From Nostoc sp. ATCC 43529 (lineage in GTDB: Bacteria > Cyanobacteriota > Cyanobacteriia > Cyanobacteriales > Nostocaceae), in contig LWTK01000036.1 of NCBI GenBank assembly GCA_003326205.1, forward strand, positions 124,001 to 188,000: a stretch of 64,000 nt of DNA, written 5' to 3'. The notes under the pieces are model-generated. The model was not told where the DNA came from. It saw only the letters and a program-made list of their open reading frames with translations, and did not search any database. The translations under genes were made by a program, and so were the position numbers. Of this stretch, positions 43,187 to 52,718 are shown piece after piece. Numbering within the stretch: position 1 is the first letter of the stretch; each line of letters begins with the position of its first letter.

Positions 43187-45400
43187 ATGAGCGTGAATGA
43201 TACTCCACACAACGATAATTCTACTTGGAACCGACAAGTTTACCAGCGCTTAAAACTTGCCTTAAGCCTTGGTTTACGGCGACAACTTTTTTTGGCAGTA
43301 TGTGATGATTTACACTTGAGAAATCAAGTAGCAGCGCGTTTGCATTCTACATTGGCTTATCCTGTGGGACAAGTGCTATATCAACCATCAAATGCCCAAG
43401 AAAATAGCACTCCAGCTTATCCGCGATTAGTCACGTTACGTTTAAATTTAACCGATCCCAATCCTGTCGCTCAAATCAATCAATGGTTGACTAATTATCC
43501 ACCACCAATTATTGGAGCATCAAAAGATAGTCCAGGAAGACCTTCTCCCATACCAGCATTTCAGATTGTCGGGGTGGAGCAGCTGACCAAGCAACCGGTA
43601 GCAACACAGCGTTTATTTTTGCATTATCTCCGGTTAAGCGAGCAATATTTCTCTACCCAAGAATCCAGTCGATTTTTAGAATCTAACTTGGTGTTGTGGA
43701 TACCGCGTCCTTGGCTGTCTGCTATCCAACAATCAGCGCCACAGTTTTGGCGTTGCCGTACTGGGGTATTTGTGTTTGCTGGAGAACCCACACCAGCTAC
43801 TCAAAATCCAGGCTATCCAGAACGTTTTTCTAATTCTAGAAGTTTGGATGTGGGGAATCTTGAGCATTCAATTTTAGATGAATCTGTTAGCCAAGTAGAA
43901 CTCAAACCAACAGTTAGCGAATTAAAATTTGAGAATAATTCTGATTTTTCAGCACAGACAGAAGAAAATAGGGTAGATAAAAACAAAGAAGCGGTACCAT
44001 CAATCGTAGATTTATCAAAGACTGCGCCACAACAGCAAGAATCCGCTATTAGATCTGGCCATGGAAGCGATCGCCATTTGCTGTCTTCTTTATCTCATAT
44101 TAGCAGCGAATTAACGGAATTAGTATTTGCATCAATCAACACTAAGATTATTCAAGATACAGAAGAACGCTGGCAACCACAGCAGATTTTGTTGGACATT
44201 GAAGAATTACATTTACAGGAAGTTTCTGGGGAAATTCTCGCAGAAGCTTATCATCGTTTGGGTAATTTATACCGCCTTCGGATTGAGCAAGGAGAGTCAA
44301 CTTTAGAAAATTTGATGGTGGCAATTCTCGCCTATCAAGAAGCAATTAGCTATGACGAAACTTCGCCACAAATCCCAGATATTTTGAATGATTTGGGTAC
44401 TCTTTATTGGATGTTATCCCGCACACCACCTAATTCTGAAGAGGGACAAACATATATAGAACAAGCAATAGAATTTTATCAGTTGGCCTTAGAGACAATT
44501 TCACCCCAGACACACCCAGAAACTTACGCCCGCGTGCAAAATAATTTAGGCACAGCTTATGGTGATTTAGCTCGTTTTTCTCATGCGGCTGAAAATTGGC
44601 AGCAAGCAGTTTTAGCTTATAGCGAAGCCCTCAATTACCGCACAGCGGATATGGATTCATTAAAGTATGCTGCCTGCCAAAATAATCTGGGTACTGCTTA
44701 CTGGCATTTAGGGCAATATAATCAACCGATTGTGCATTTAAAGAAAGCGATCGCAGCTTACAAGCAAGCACTTGTACATTACAACCCCCAAGAGGAACCG
44801 CTCAAATATGGGATGATTCAAAACAACATCGGTACTGCCTATTGGAATCTGGCACAATACGAACAACCCGCCGAAAATTTACAACTAGCTATTGATGTCT
44901 ATAACGAAGCTCTGAAATATCGCACCCCAGCTAATGTTCCTGGCGCTTGTGCTGCAACGCAAAATAATTTGGGTACTGCCTATTGGCATTTAGCAAATTT
45001 ATCTCAAACCACTAAAGAAGCAAGGCAAAAATATCTACAATTATGTATTAATGCTTATGAAGAAGCTATAGTTTTGGCTCATTCACTAAGCGGTAATCCT
45101 TTAAGTTTTGATTTGCTGGCTTCTCATAATAACTTGGGACTGGCACACTATCAGCTAGTAACAGATAAGTCTTTTAATGGTGATAAAACAACACGTTCTC
45201 AACATCTAGAAATAGCATTAGATCATCATTTACAAGCTCTAAATGGATTGAGCAAACAACCAGAAGCTTATCAAACGACCTTCGCTTATGTGGTGAAAAC
45301 TATTCGTGCTTTTCACAATGAATTAGGTATACACGGACAAAATATAGCTTTATCGAAAGTTCCGAGTCAGTTATTACCAGAAATTTTGTCAAAGCTATAA
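43187..45400 (+). CDS. Tetratricopeptide-repeat protein (737 aa)
   Basis: The first 200 residues (RQVYQRLKLALSLGLRRQLF, then FLAVCDD) form an alpha/beta part that may be a degenerate nucleotide-binding region without Walker motifs. A variable acidic linker follows. From about residue 345 to 700 there are repeated TPR helices with the consensus NNLGTAYWHLGQY and AI.AY.EAL. TPR arrays bind other proteins, so a scaffold or assembly role is likely. No signal peptide or membrane segment is present. The start is ATG at 43187. Partner unknown. Confidence 0.8.
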   Translation: MSVNDTPHNDNSTWNRQVYQRLKLALSLGLRRQLFLAVCDDLHLRNQVAARLHSTLAYPVGQVLYQPSNAQENSTPAYPRLVTLRLNLTDPNPVAQINQWLTNYPPPIIGASKDSPGRPSPIPAFQIVGVEQLTKQPVATQRLFLHYLRLSEQYFSTQESSRFLESNLVLWIPRPWLSAIQQSAPQFWRCRTGVFVFAGEPTPATQNPGYPERFSNSRSLDVGNLEHSILDESVSQVELKPTVSELKFENNSDFSAQTEENRVDKNKEAVPSIVDLSKTAPQQQESAIRSGHGSDRHLLSSLSHISSELTELVFASINTKIIQDTEERWQPQQILLDIEELHLQEVSGEILAEAYHRLGNLYRLRIEQGESTLENLMVAILAYQEAISYDETSPQIPDILNDLGTLYWMLSRTPPNSEEGQTYIEQAIEFYQLALETISPQTHPETYARVQNNLGTAYGDLARFSHAAENWQQAVLAYSEALNYRTADMDSLKYAACQNNLGTAYWHLGQYNQPIVHLKKAIAAYKQALVHYNPQEEPLKYGMIQNNIGTAYWNLAQYEQPAENLQLAIDVYNEALKYRTPANVPGACAATQNNLGTAYWHLANLSQTTKEARQKYLQLCINAYEEAIVLAHSLSGNPLSFDLLASHNNLGLAHYQLVTDKSFNGDKTTRSQHLEIALDHHLQALNGLSKQPEAYQTTFAYVVKTIRAFHNELGIHGQNIALSKVPSQLLPEILSKL

Positions 45401-45432
45401 GTTTAGTAAAAAATGTCACAGATAGTGCTGAA

Positions 45433-45556
45433 CTAGTGGTCTGTCCCAAAAGTTTTGAGAGGTTCGTAGTAAGCACTTTAGTGCTTGAACATTATAGGAC
45501 TAAAGTCCTTACTACAAACGTATTTATCCCTCAAAATTAATGGGACAGACCACTAG
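45433..45556. mobile_element. 124-bp MITE-like element with perfect 16-bp inverted ends
   Basis: CTAGTGGTCTGTCCCA (45433-45448) is exactly complementary to TGGGACAGACCACTAG (45541-45556). The interior has a second inverted pair (GTAGTAAG...CTTACTAC). There is no ORF. The outer CTAG is palindromic, so a TA or CTAG target duplication (as in IS630/Tc1-type elements) cannot be separated from the ends. Confidence 0.75.
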
Positions 45557-45729
45557 CATACATCTGTCAGATTCTGATTTTAAATTTGTATGAATTCTCA
45601 CAGATTGGAAAAAAACTATACCAATTCAATTAATGATTGCGACATGATTATGACACATCTTTGGCTGAAGACGCGATGAATCGCGTCTCTACAAGTTGTC
45701 TGTCACATTTTTTTGAAAATTAGTATTAT

Positions 45730-47271
45730 TTATTGGGCTTTTTTATTCTTTTCATCAGGTTTAACTGGCTCATTTGATTTGCCGCTTTCAATCTGATTTT
45801 TGTCTGGAGTTACTTTGGTATTAGGCAGAATTGCTCCAGCCAGTTTTGCATTTTTTAAATTTATACCTTCCAAATTTGCTTTTTCTAAATTTGCGCCTTC
45901 GAGATTAGCATTTTCTAAATTTGCACCCTTGAGATTGGTGTCAAACAGAATTGCATTTTGCAATTTAGCATCGTTGAGATTAGCACCACTAAGATTAGCA
46001 CCGCTAAGATTTGCCCATCGCAAATCTACTTCATTTAAGTTGAAATTTCTCAAATCTGCACCACTGAGATCGCACTCTTTACAATCTTTAGTGCCTAGCA
46101 ATTTTCTGACGTTCTCAGCTACTTCTTTTCTGACTGTAGCTGCTTGAGAAGAAGTTTGCCAAAGTTTGATTTCACCTAATGCACTACCAGTAACAAGAGT
46201 TTTACCATCGGGAGTAATAGCGATCGCTTCTACCCAAGCAGCATGATTTTTTAAAACCCGAATCAATTCACCGTTACTAATATTCCACATTTTTACTGTC
46301 AAATCCCTAGAACCAGTAAAAAGAGTTTTGCCATCTGGACTAAGAGTGATACTATGAATAGTACCGCTATTTCTTGATAGATTATAGTTACCTTTATTAT
46401 CTTCGCCTCCAAAAGGCATCTCTGCTTTGTTAGAATTCAAATTCCACAATTGTAAGCTACCCAGATTTCCACTATTAGCTAACACTTGACCATCAATATC
46501 AATGGCAAGTGCAAGAACTTTGGGAGATTGCGTCATAAGAGTATTTAGCTGTTTTTTATTTTTCAAATCCCAAAGGTCAACTGTGTTTGCTCCATCACTA
46601 CCGATAGCTAAGATTTGCTTTTTTGGACTCCAGGCAACAGCATTAACTGTTCCTGCCCCTCCAGACAAATTTGTGACTATTTTGCGTGTATTTAAATCCC
46701 AGATTTTAATAGTTTTTTTAGTTTTATTTTCACTATTATTTTCTTTTTCATCGCTGACACTAATTAAGCTTTGATTATCAGCATTAAAGGCAATAAACTT
46801 AACTTCATTTGTATAGTCATTAAAACTATGTAGCAGCTTTCCGGTGCTTAATTCCCAGAGTTTTACTGTTTTATCTTCACTAGCACTAGCAGCTTGTTTG
46901 CCATCAGGACTAATAGCAACAGATTTGATAGAACCAGAATGTTTAGAAAGGGTGCTGAGAAGTTCGCCTTTTTCCAAACTCCAAAGTTTCACAGTGCCAT
47001 CGTCACTACCACTCACAAGGATTTTGCCATCAGAACTAATTGCTAGGGAAGTAATCCACTGAGTACGGCCGGAAGGTTCAGCAAGGGTACGGAGTAATTG
47101 AGTATTTCGCCAAGCTTCCGAAGGCAAAGCGTTTTTCGAGGTTGCTTCTGATGTTTTTGGGGTTTCTGGCGACGATTGAAATTTGAACCAAACTAACCCG
47201 ACAACAGTGACAGTTGCTGCTAGTAGTGTTAAAAATGTTATGGTCTTTCGGGATATTTGCGTTGATATCAT
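45730..47271 (-). CDS. WD40 plus pentapeptide-repeat membrane-anchored protein (513 aa)
   Basis: One transmembrane segment (residues 11-28) is followed by about seven WD40 blades between residues 70 and 375 ([40 protein letters not shown]). A linker with two Cys ([16 protein letters not shown]) leads into a pentapeptide-repeat helix (about 393-482, A(D/N)LX pattern). The propeller plus beta-helix layout is typical of cyanobacterial scaffolds of unknown role; a periplasmic or lumenal position is inferred from the anchor. It converges with the TPR gene across the MITE-like repeat. Confidence 0.85.
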   Translation of the reverse strand: MISTQISRKTITFLTLLAATVTVVGLVWFKFQSSPETPKTSEATSKNALPSEAWRNTQLLRTLAEPSGRTQWITSLAISSDGKILVSGSDDGTVKLWSLEKGELLSTLSKHSGSIKSVAISPDGKQAASASEDKTVKLWELSTGKLLHSFNDYTNEVKFIAFNADNQSLISVSDEKENNSENKTKKTIKIWDLNTRKIVTNLSGGAGTVNAVAWSPKKQILAIGSDGANTVDLWDLKNKKQLNTLMTQSPKVLALAIDIDGQVLANSGNLGSLQLWNLNSNKAEMPFGGEDNKGNYNLSRNSGTIHSITLSPDGKTLFTGSRDLTVKMWNISNGELIRVLKNHAAWVEAIAITPDGKTLVTGSALGEIKLWQTSSQAATVRKEVAENVRKLLGTKDCKECDLSGADLRNFNLNEVDLRWANLSGANLSGANLNDAKLQNAILFDTNLKGANLENANLEGANLEKANLEGINLKNAKLAGAILPNTKVTPDKNQIESGKSNEPVKPDEKNKKAQ

Positions 47272-47506
47272 TGTTGTTTAGGTATCCGATTTATATTTGA
47301 TTGGTTGAATTACAGGTTAATCTATGGCATGTAACCTGTGCAAATATTTGTAACAATAAAGTTTTCACATACTGATAACATGGGCAATGGAGCGATCGCC
47401 ACTCAACTCTGCAACCGAATGTAAACTTGACGCCGCTAACTATAACTGGGGACAATTTCTAATAAAACAAATGTTGAACTGAGTCTGCTGGGGCAAAATA
47501 GAAAAC

Positions 47507-48859
47507 ATGACGAATGAATCGAACTCCTCAAATCTACCAAGCCCAGAACCTATCCCAGAAGACGACTTGCAGCCAGATGACTTTGATGGTGCTGCAACTG
47601 AGAATCATCTCACCTCAGAAGAATTAGCAAACAGACAAGCCCTAGCTGCTATTTCGTCTTTGCAATCTCCGCAACATACAACGGCTCTCAAACAAGCTCG
47701 TTCAGGCTTCAGACAATCCCTTGCCAAGCAATTCACAGTCAAACCCAGGGCATTGCTGCTGATTTTTGTAGCGATCGCCGCCATATTTATCGGTATTATT
47801 CTCAATAACTGGATTGTCGGCCTTATTGGAACCCTGGTAACTTTACTGTTATCCCTAGCAATATTATTGCCTTGGTTCCTAGAAGTTTTTGACGAGTGGT
47901 TTTCACCCCAAGAACGGACTCTGTTTGTCGGCTTTTTGGGACTAATAATAGCCATCATCGGCTCGATCCGGTTTACAGGTATAGGCGATCGCTTGTTTGC
48001 TTTAGGACGCCAAATTAACTGGGAGACTTCTGGTAGCCTAGCCGAATGGTTTGGCGCTTTAGGACAAATTCTCATCGCCATCATTGCTGTTTACGTAGCT
48101 TGGCGACAATACGTAATATCCAAAGACTTGACAATTCAACAAAATCTGCTAACAGTTCAGCAAAATATTATCACCCAGCAGCAAACCATTGATTCTTATT
48201 TCCAAGGCGTTTCAGACTTAGTATTAGATGAAGAAGGATTATTAGAAGATTGGCCTCAAGAAAGAGCGATCGCTGAAGGACGCACTGCGGCAATTTTAAG
48301 TAGTGTTGATGGCAGTGGAAAAGCGAAAATTCTCCGCTTTCTCTCACGTTCCAAGCTGCTATCACCCCTAAAACGCGACAGTCGATTAGGTAGAGCTATT
48401 CTCGATGGTGTGGGTGGTTACGCCGAAGACCGTCTAGAAGGTGTGCGCGTCATCGATTTAGGCGTAATGCTTGCAGCAGCAGACCTTTCTGGTACCGATT
48501 TGCGTTGGACTGATCTCAGCGAGGCTAATCTTGTCCGCGCTAATCTTGTTGGCTGTGACTTAGTAAAAGCTAACCTCTCGCGCACAATTTTATATGAAGC
48601 CAATCTCACTGGGGCTGACTTCAACGGAGTTCGCCTCTTCTACGGGATAGCAGAAAAAGCATCACCCCGCAGTCGCAGCGAACCACCAGATTATCAAACA
48701 GGCGAACAAACTGGCGCTGTGGTGGAAAAAGCCGATTTCACTGACGTGCAAAGGATGTCTGAATCTGTAAGATACTACTGTTGTGCTTGGGGTGGCGAAG
48801 CAACTAGAGCCACTATTCCTGGTGGTTGTGAAGGTATTCCAAATAAATTGGGACGATAG
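47507..48859 (+). CDS. Pentapeptide-repeat membrane protein (450 aa)
   Basis: After an 80-residue acidic N-terminus there are four hydrophobic segments (about residues 82-100, 103-123, 138-156 and 184-200). A Gln-rich coiled helix (208-228) follows, then a soluble domain with VSDLVLDEEGLLEDWPQERA. A short pentapeptide array spans about 324-376 (ADLSGTDLRWTDLSEANLVR). The C-terminus has two Cys (YYCCAWGG). The middle domain resembles other cyanobacterial channel-like pentapeptide proteins. ATG at 47507. Divergent from the WD40 gene; function unknown. Confidence 0.75.
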   Translation: MTNESNSSNLPSPEPIPEDDLQPDDFDGAATENHLTSEELANRQALAAISSLQSPQHTTALKQARSGFRQSLAKQFTVKPRALLLIFVAIAAIFIGIILNNWIVGLIGTLVTLLLSLAILLPWFLEVFDEWFSPQERTLFVGFLGLIIAIIGSIRFTGIGDRLFALGRQINWETSGSLAEWFGALGQILIAIIAVYVAWRQYVISKDLTIQQNLLTVQQNIITQQQTIDSYFQGVSDLVLDEEGLLEDWPQERAIAEGRTAAILSSVDGSGKAKILRFLSRSKLLSPLKRDSRLGRAILDGVGGYAEDRLEGVRVIDLGVMLAAADLSGTDLRWTDLSEANLVRANLVGCDLVKANLSRTILYEANLTGADFNGVRLFYGIAEKASPRSRSEPPDYQTGEQTGAVVEKADFTDVQRMSESVRYYCCAWGGEATRATIPGGCEGIPNKLGR

Positions 48860-48930
48860 ATATCAGCAAAGAATTCAGGAGCAGAGCTTTTGAAAGCTCT
48901 GCCAAAGCATCAGAATTGCTATCAACATTT

Positions 48931-49164
48931 CTATATTGTTTGATTTGCTTCCAACCAGTTAAGTAAATCTTCAATAGCTGTAAAATCTAACAAAGCCTCA
49001 GCAAGTGCTTCTAACTTTTCTAAAGAAAGAGTTTGAATGCCTCTGTCAACCTCTTGTGGTAACTCTCCTACCCGTCTTTGTAATTGTCGCAGGACAAGTG
49101 TTTGTCCTTGTTCCTGTTTTCCCCGCTCGTAGCCGATGCGCTCACCTGTGGTAATGTAGCTCAT
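48931..49164 (-). CDS. DUF4351-type C-terminal fragment, possible Rpn-nuclease tail (77 aa)
   Basis: RIGYERGKQEQGQTLVLRQL is followed by RRVGELPQEVDRGIQTLSLE, the usual DUF4351 tail (R.G.L...I..L....L..L). It normally ends PD-(D/E)XK Rpn/transposase-like nucleases of about 300 aa. Here it stands alone from an ATG that overlaps the stop of an out-of-frame remnant upstream (ATGA). Either it is a stand-alone small protein coupled to that ORF, or both are scraps of a larger gene. The nuclease domain is not present. Confidence 0.5.
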   Translation of the reverse strand: MSYITTGERIGYERGKQEQGQTLVLRQLQRRVGELPQEVDRGIQTLSLEKLEALAEALLDFTAIEDLLNWLEANQTI

Positions 49165-49292
49165 AGTCCGCGTTCTGGTAAATTATCTTGCCATTCTCGA
49201 AAAAATTCTTCCGAATCAACTAACTCTAATCCGTAGAGCAATATTAGTTGCTCAAGTGTGACGTTTTCCGCAGCAAGAGTTTGAACTATACG
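49161..49292 (-). pseudogene. Gene remnant upstream of the DUF4351 fragment
   Basis: The frame is open for 43 codons after a TAA and has no start. It encodes IVQTLAAENVTLEQLILLYG and LVDSEEFFREWQDNLPERGL. The text looks like real protein but has lost its beginning. Its TGA overlaps the next ATG. The family was not identified. Confidence 0.4.
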
Positions 49293-49434
49293 TTAATAAT
49301 GTAGGAGAAAATCTACCTATATTTGGAACAGATTTTCATCAAGCTATTAGTCTTACTTCCTATTTAGCAATATCAGCTTTTTTAAGCATAATCTATTCGA
49401 CAAAAGTCCGAGTTAAATGCCGATCAGATAGCCC

Positions 49435-49983
49435 CTATAAAGGGCGTTGCCAAGGTGAACTAAACTGCTGATAACCGACATCTTGGAATGCTCTAATCAT
49501 GGGTGTGTTCAGAACATCTGTGTCACAAAATACGCGCCAAACACCAATTTTTTGCAAAAGGTAAGTAGCTTGACACAAAAGGTCGTAAATGTAGCGCTTC
49601 CCTCGCTGTTGAGGCACAACACCAATATAGTAGATTGTGCCTTCTTCTAGATTATCTTTGCCACACCCACGATATAGTACTGGTTGGATAAACCCCACTA
49701 GTTCTCCCGTACTGTTATAGCCAAGTTGCCACCATTGTGGTTCATAATCAAAATCTTTGCTTGCTTGTACGATGAACTCTGAGGCTGCTTTATCTGCTCC
49801 CAATTCTCTAACTGCCTTTTGGTCGCTGCGGTCTAAGGAGGAACTCATAGCACAGCTGACCGCAGCACTGAAATCTTCTACACTGATATCGTTGAGGGAA
49901 CGAAATATAAGTCTTTGAGGAACTGGGATTACTGGCTTTGGTTCCTCCCAAACGAAAGGAATTTTTTCATAGTATGTTGTCAT
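49435..49983 (-). CDS. GNAT-family acetyltransferase (182 aa)
   Basis: The acetyl-CoA-binding motif A is seen as IYYIGVVPQQRGKRYIYDLL (Q/R-x-x-G-x-R/K), preceded by the strand ELVGFIQPVLY and followed by FCDTDVLNTPMIRAFQDVGY, motif B of GNAT enzymes. The N-terminal 90 residues are less conserved. Its ATG overlaps the stop of the methionine aminopeptidase gene by four bases, so the two are co-translated. N-terminal acetylation after methionine removal would be an attractive role but is only inference; a small-molecule substrate is equally possible. Confidence 0.8.
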   Translation of the reverse strand: MTTYYEKIPFVWEEPKPVIPVPQRLIFRSLNDISVEDFSAAVSCAMSSSLDRSDQKAVRELGADKAASEFIVQASKDFDYEPQWWQLGYNSTGELVGFIQPVLYRGCGKDNLEEGTIYYIGVVPQQRGKRYIYDLLCQATYLLQKIGVWRVFCDTDVLNTPMIRAFQDVGYQQFSSPWQRPL

Positions 49984-50765
49984 ACACCCCAGTAATTCTC
50001 ACCTTCAGGTAGAGTAAGAATTTCAACACCATCTTCAGTCACAGCTAAGGTATGTTCAAATTGGGCAGAAAGTTTGCGATCGCGCGTTACAGCAGTCCAC
50101 TTATCGCCCAGAACTTCGACTTCGTAAGTCCCTTCATTAATCATTGGCTCGATGGTAAAAACCATTCCTGGCCTGAGTCGCTTCCCTTTACCCCGCGTAC
50201 CATAGTGGGGAATATCCGGCGCAGTGTGGAAAATGTTACTGATACCGTGTCCTACAAAATCTCGCACCACAGAAAACCCTTGTGCTTGGGCATACTCTTG
50301 AATAGCTGCACCAATGTCGCCAATGCGTGCCCCTGGTTTAACTTCCGCAATACCCAAGCGCAAACACTTTTCTGTCACCTCCACCAGCTTTTTTGCTACT
50401 GGAGATGGAGTACCGACAATGAATGTCTTGGATGTATCGCCGTGGTAACCTTCCACAATCGGCGTTACATCAATATTAATGATGTCACCGTCCTTAAGAA
50501 TTTGCTTGGCATTAGGAATGCCGTGACAGATGACCTCATTTACACTAGTGCAAATCGACTTGGGATAACCTTTATAACCAAGGGGTGCGCTTTTTGCTCC
50601 ATGCGCTTGCGTCCAACGTTCGGCTTCATCATTGATTTCCAAAGTGCTAACCCCTGGCTTCACCATTGGTTCGAGATGTTGTAGAAGTTTGGCTGCTAAG
50701 CGTCCGGCTTGACGCATTTTGTCTAATTCTCGTTGGGATAAAATAACAATAAATTCGGTTTTCAT
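49980..50765 (-). CDS. map: Methionine aminopeptidase, type I (261 aa)
   Basis: This enzyme removes the initiator methionine from new proteins. The five metal ligands are visible: Asp99 (NIDVTP), Asp110 (YHGDTSKTF), His173 (VGHGIS), Glu206 (FTIEPM) and Glu237 (QFEHT); His81 (VICHGIP) completes the active site. There is no N-terminal zinc-finger extension, as in the usual type Ia form of about 255 aa. It is the middle gene of a tight minus-strand trio: six bases after the reductase gene and four-base overlap with the GNAT gene. ATG at 50765. Confidence 0.95.
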   Translation of the reverse strand: MKTEFIVILSQRELDKMRQAGRLAAKLLQHLEPMVKPGVSTLEINDEAERWTQAHGAKSAPLGYKGYPKSICTSVNEVICHGIPNAKQILKDGDIINIDVTPIVEGYHGDTSKTFIVGTPSPVAKKLVEVTEKCLRLGIAEVKPGARIGDIGAAIQEYAQAQGFSVVRDFVGHGISNIFHTAPDIPHYGTRGKGKRLRPGMVFTIEPMINEGTYEVEVLGDKWTAVTRDRKLSAQFEHTLAVTEDGVEILTLPEGENYWGV

Positions 50766-50771
50766 GTTAAG

Positions 50772-51809
50772 CTAGACATCTTTCATATATATAGTTAACC
50801 CTGACAGTGCAGCTCTTTGGGCAGCATCAGCAACTTTGAGCGCGTACAAACTTTCTTCTGGGGTAACGTACAAAGGAGTGCCATCAAAAAGATGGTCTAA
50901 CACCATAATTGTGTCTTTGGCAAACAAACCCCGACGGGGGCCAATCTCTATAGGTGTTGTTTCCCCTGGCTGGATGAAAGCTCCTGTGTCACCATCCAAA
51001 ATTAAAGCACCCTTTTCACCGTGAACTTCAAACTTGCGTTCTGACTGCCAAACAGTTTCGCCTTTGCCATAGACTACTTGGGCTAACAGTCCACTGTTAA
51101 AGCACAGTTGACTGGTGCATAAACAGGCTTGGTAATATTCTGATTCTGTTTCCCAATATCGTTGGTGACAGTTAACACTAAATACTTTACCAAACAAATC
51201 GGTGAGACGATGTAGGCGCGACAGGGCACCAATTAAGGGAAAACCGAAAAGCTCATGATTATAAGTCCATTTGCGGGGTGCAGGATTCTGGGGATTGATA
51301 GTGCTGTAGCGGACATAAAATACTTCACCAATTTTGGCTAAGTTTTGCTTCAAAGCCTGATGCATGCCACCCAAAAGTTCTAAGTGTTCGACGTGGAGGA
51401 GTTTTTGTTGTGCTTTAGCCAAGGCGATGAGTTCTTCGGCTTCTGCCACATCCAACGAAAGCGGATACTCGACAATTACATGTTTACCATTGGTAAGTGC
51501 TGCACGAGCGATCGCCCCATGATCTCGATTTACCGTGCAAATCACCACCAAATCTATATCTTGGCGTTCTACTAGCTCTTTCCAAGAACTCAAAGCTTCA
51601 ATTTCGTACTCTCTAGCAAAGCTTTGAGTTTTTTCTCTTGTATGACCAACAACTGCGACTAAGTGCGATCGCGCAGCTTGCCCTTCCCTCACTCGCCCAT
51701 CATTCAGCAACGCCTCAGCACGAAACTTTGCTGCATATCCAGTACCTACCAAACCTACACGCACTGTTGCTTTTTCCAAACTTGCTTCTGAATTATACAC
51801 GATACTCAC
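50772..51809 (-). CDS. bvdR: Biliverdin reductase, BvdR type (Gfo/Idh/MocA fold, 345 aa)
   Basis: The Rossmann motif VRVGLVGTGYAAKFRAEALL (residues 17-36) binds NAD(P)H. GKHVIVEYPLSL, LLHVEHLELLGGMHQALKQN, YSTINPQNPAPRKWTYNHEL and FGFPLIGALSRLHRLTDLFG follow the cyanobacterial BvdR pattern as I remember it, rather than generic sugar dehydrogenases. BvdR reduces biliverdin IXa to bilirubin and affects phycobiliprotein make-up. The start is a GTG at 51809; another GTG lies three codons in. It is the first gene of the bvdR-map-GNAT unit. If the family call is wrong it would still be an NAD(P)-dependent oxidoreductase. Confidence 0.78.
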   Translation of the reverse strand: MSIVYNSEASLEKATVRVGLVGTGYAAKFRAEALLNDGRVREGQAARSHLVAVVGHTREKTQSFAREYEIEALSSWKELVERQDIDLVVICTVNRDHGAIARAALTNGKHVIVEYPLSLDVAEAEELIALAKAQQKLLHVEHLELLGGMHQALKQNLAKIGEVFYVRYSTINPQNPAPRKWTYNHELFGFPLIGALSRLHRLTDLFGKVFSVNCHQRYWETESEYYQACLCTSQLCFNSGLLAQVVYGKGETVWQSERKFEVHGEKGALILDGDTGAFIQPGETTPIEIGPRRGLFAKDTIMVLDHLFDGTPLYVTPEESLYALKVADAAQRAALSGLTIYMKDV

Positions 51810-52467
<658 letters not shown>

Positions 52468-52608
52468 AAATTAGGCGTCTCAACAATAAATCTCTTGCAA
52501 GAGTTACTCATGTTCAAATAATACAAGCAAGAAATTTAGGAGAAATATTCTTCTAATAGTATGTGTCCATTCTCATGATAGTTTGAAGAAAAGCCTAATT
52601 TTATAACG

Positions 52609-52645
52609 AAGCAGGAACATTAAATTCATTGTGTTCCTGCTTTAT
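52609..52645 (+). terminator. Rho-independent terminator of petF
   Basis: AAGCAGGAACA (52609-52619) pairs perfectly with TGTTCCTGCTT (52632-52642) around a 12-base loop. Only a short T run follows, but the stem is strong and placed 140 bases past the stop. Confidence 0.7.
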
Positions 52646-52718
52646 TAATATGGGTATTGCCTGTTGCCTATTTCCCCAACCCTGTTCCCTCTTAAGAAAA
52701 TTACCATCCTAATTAGCT

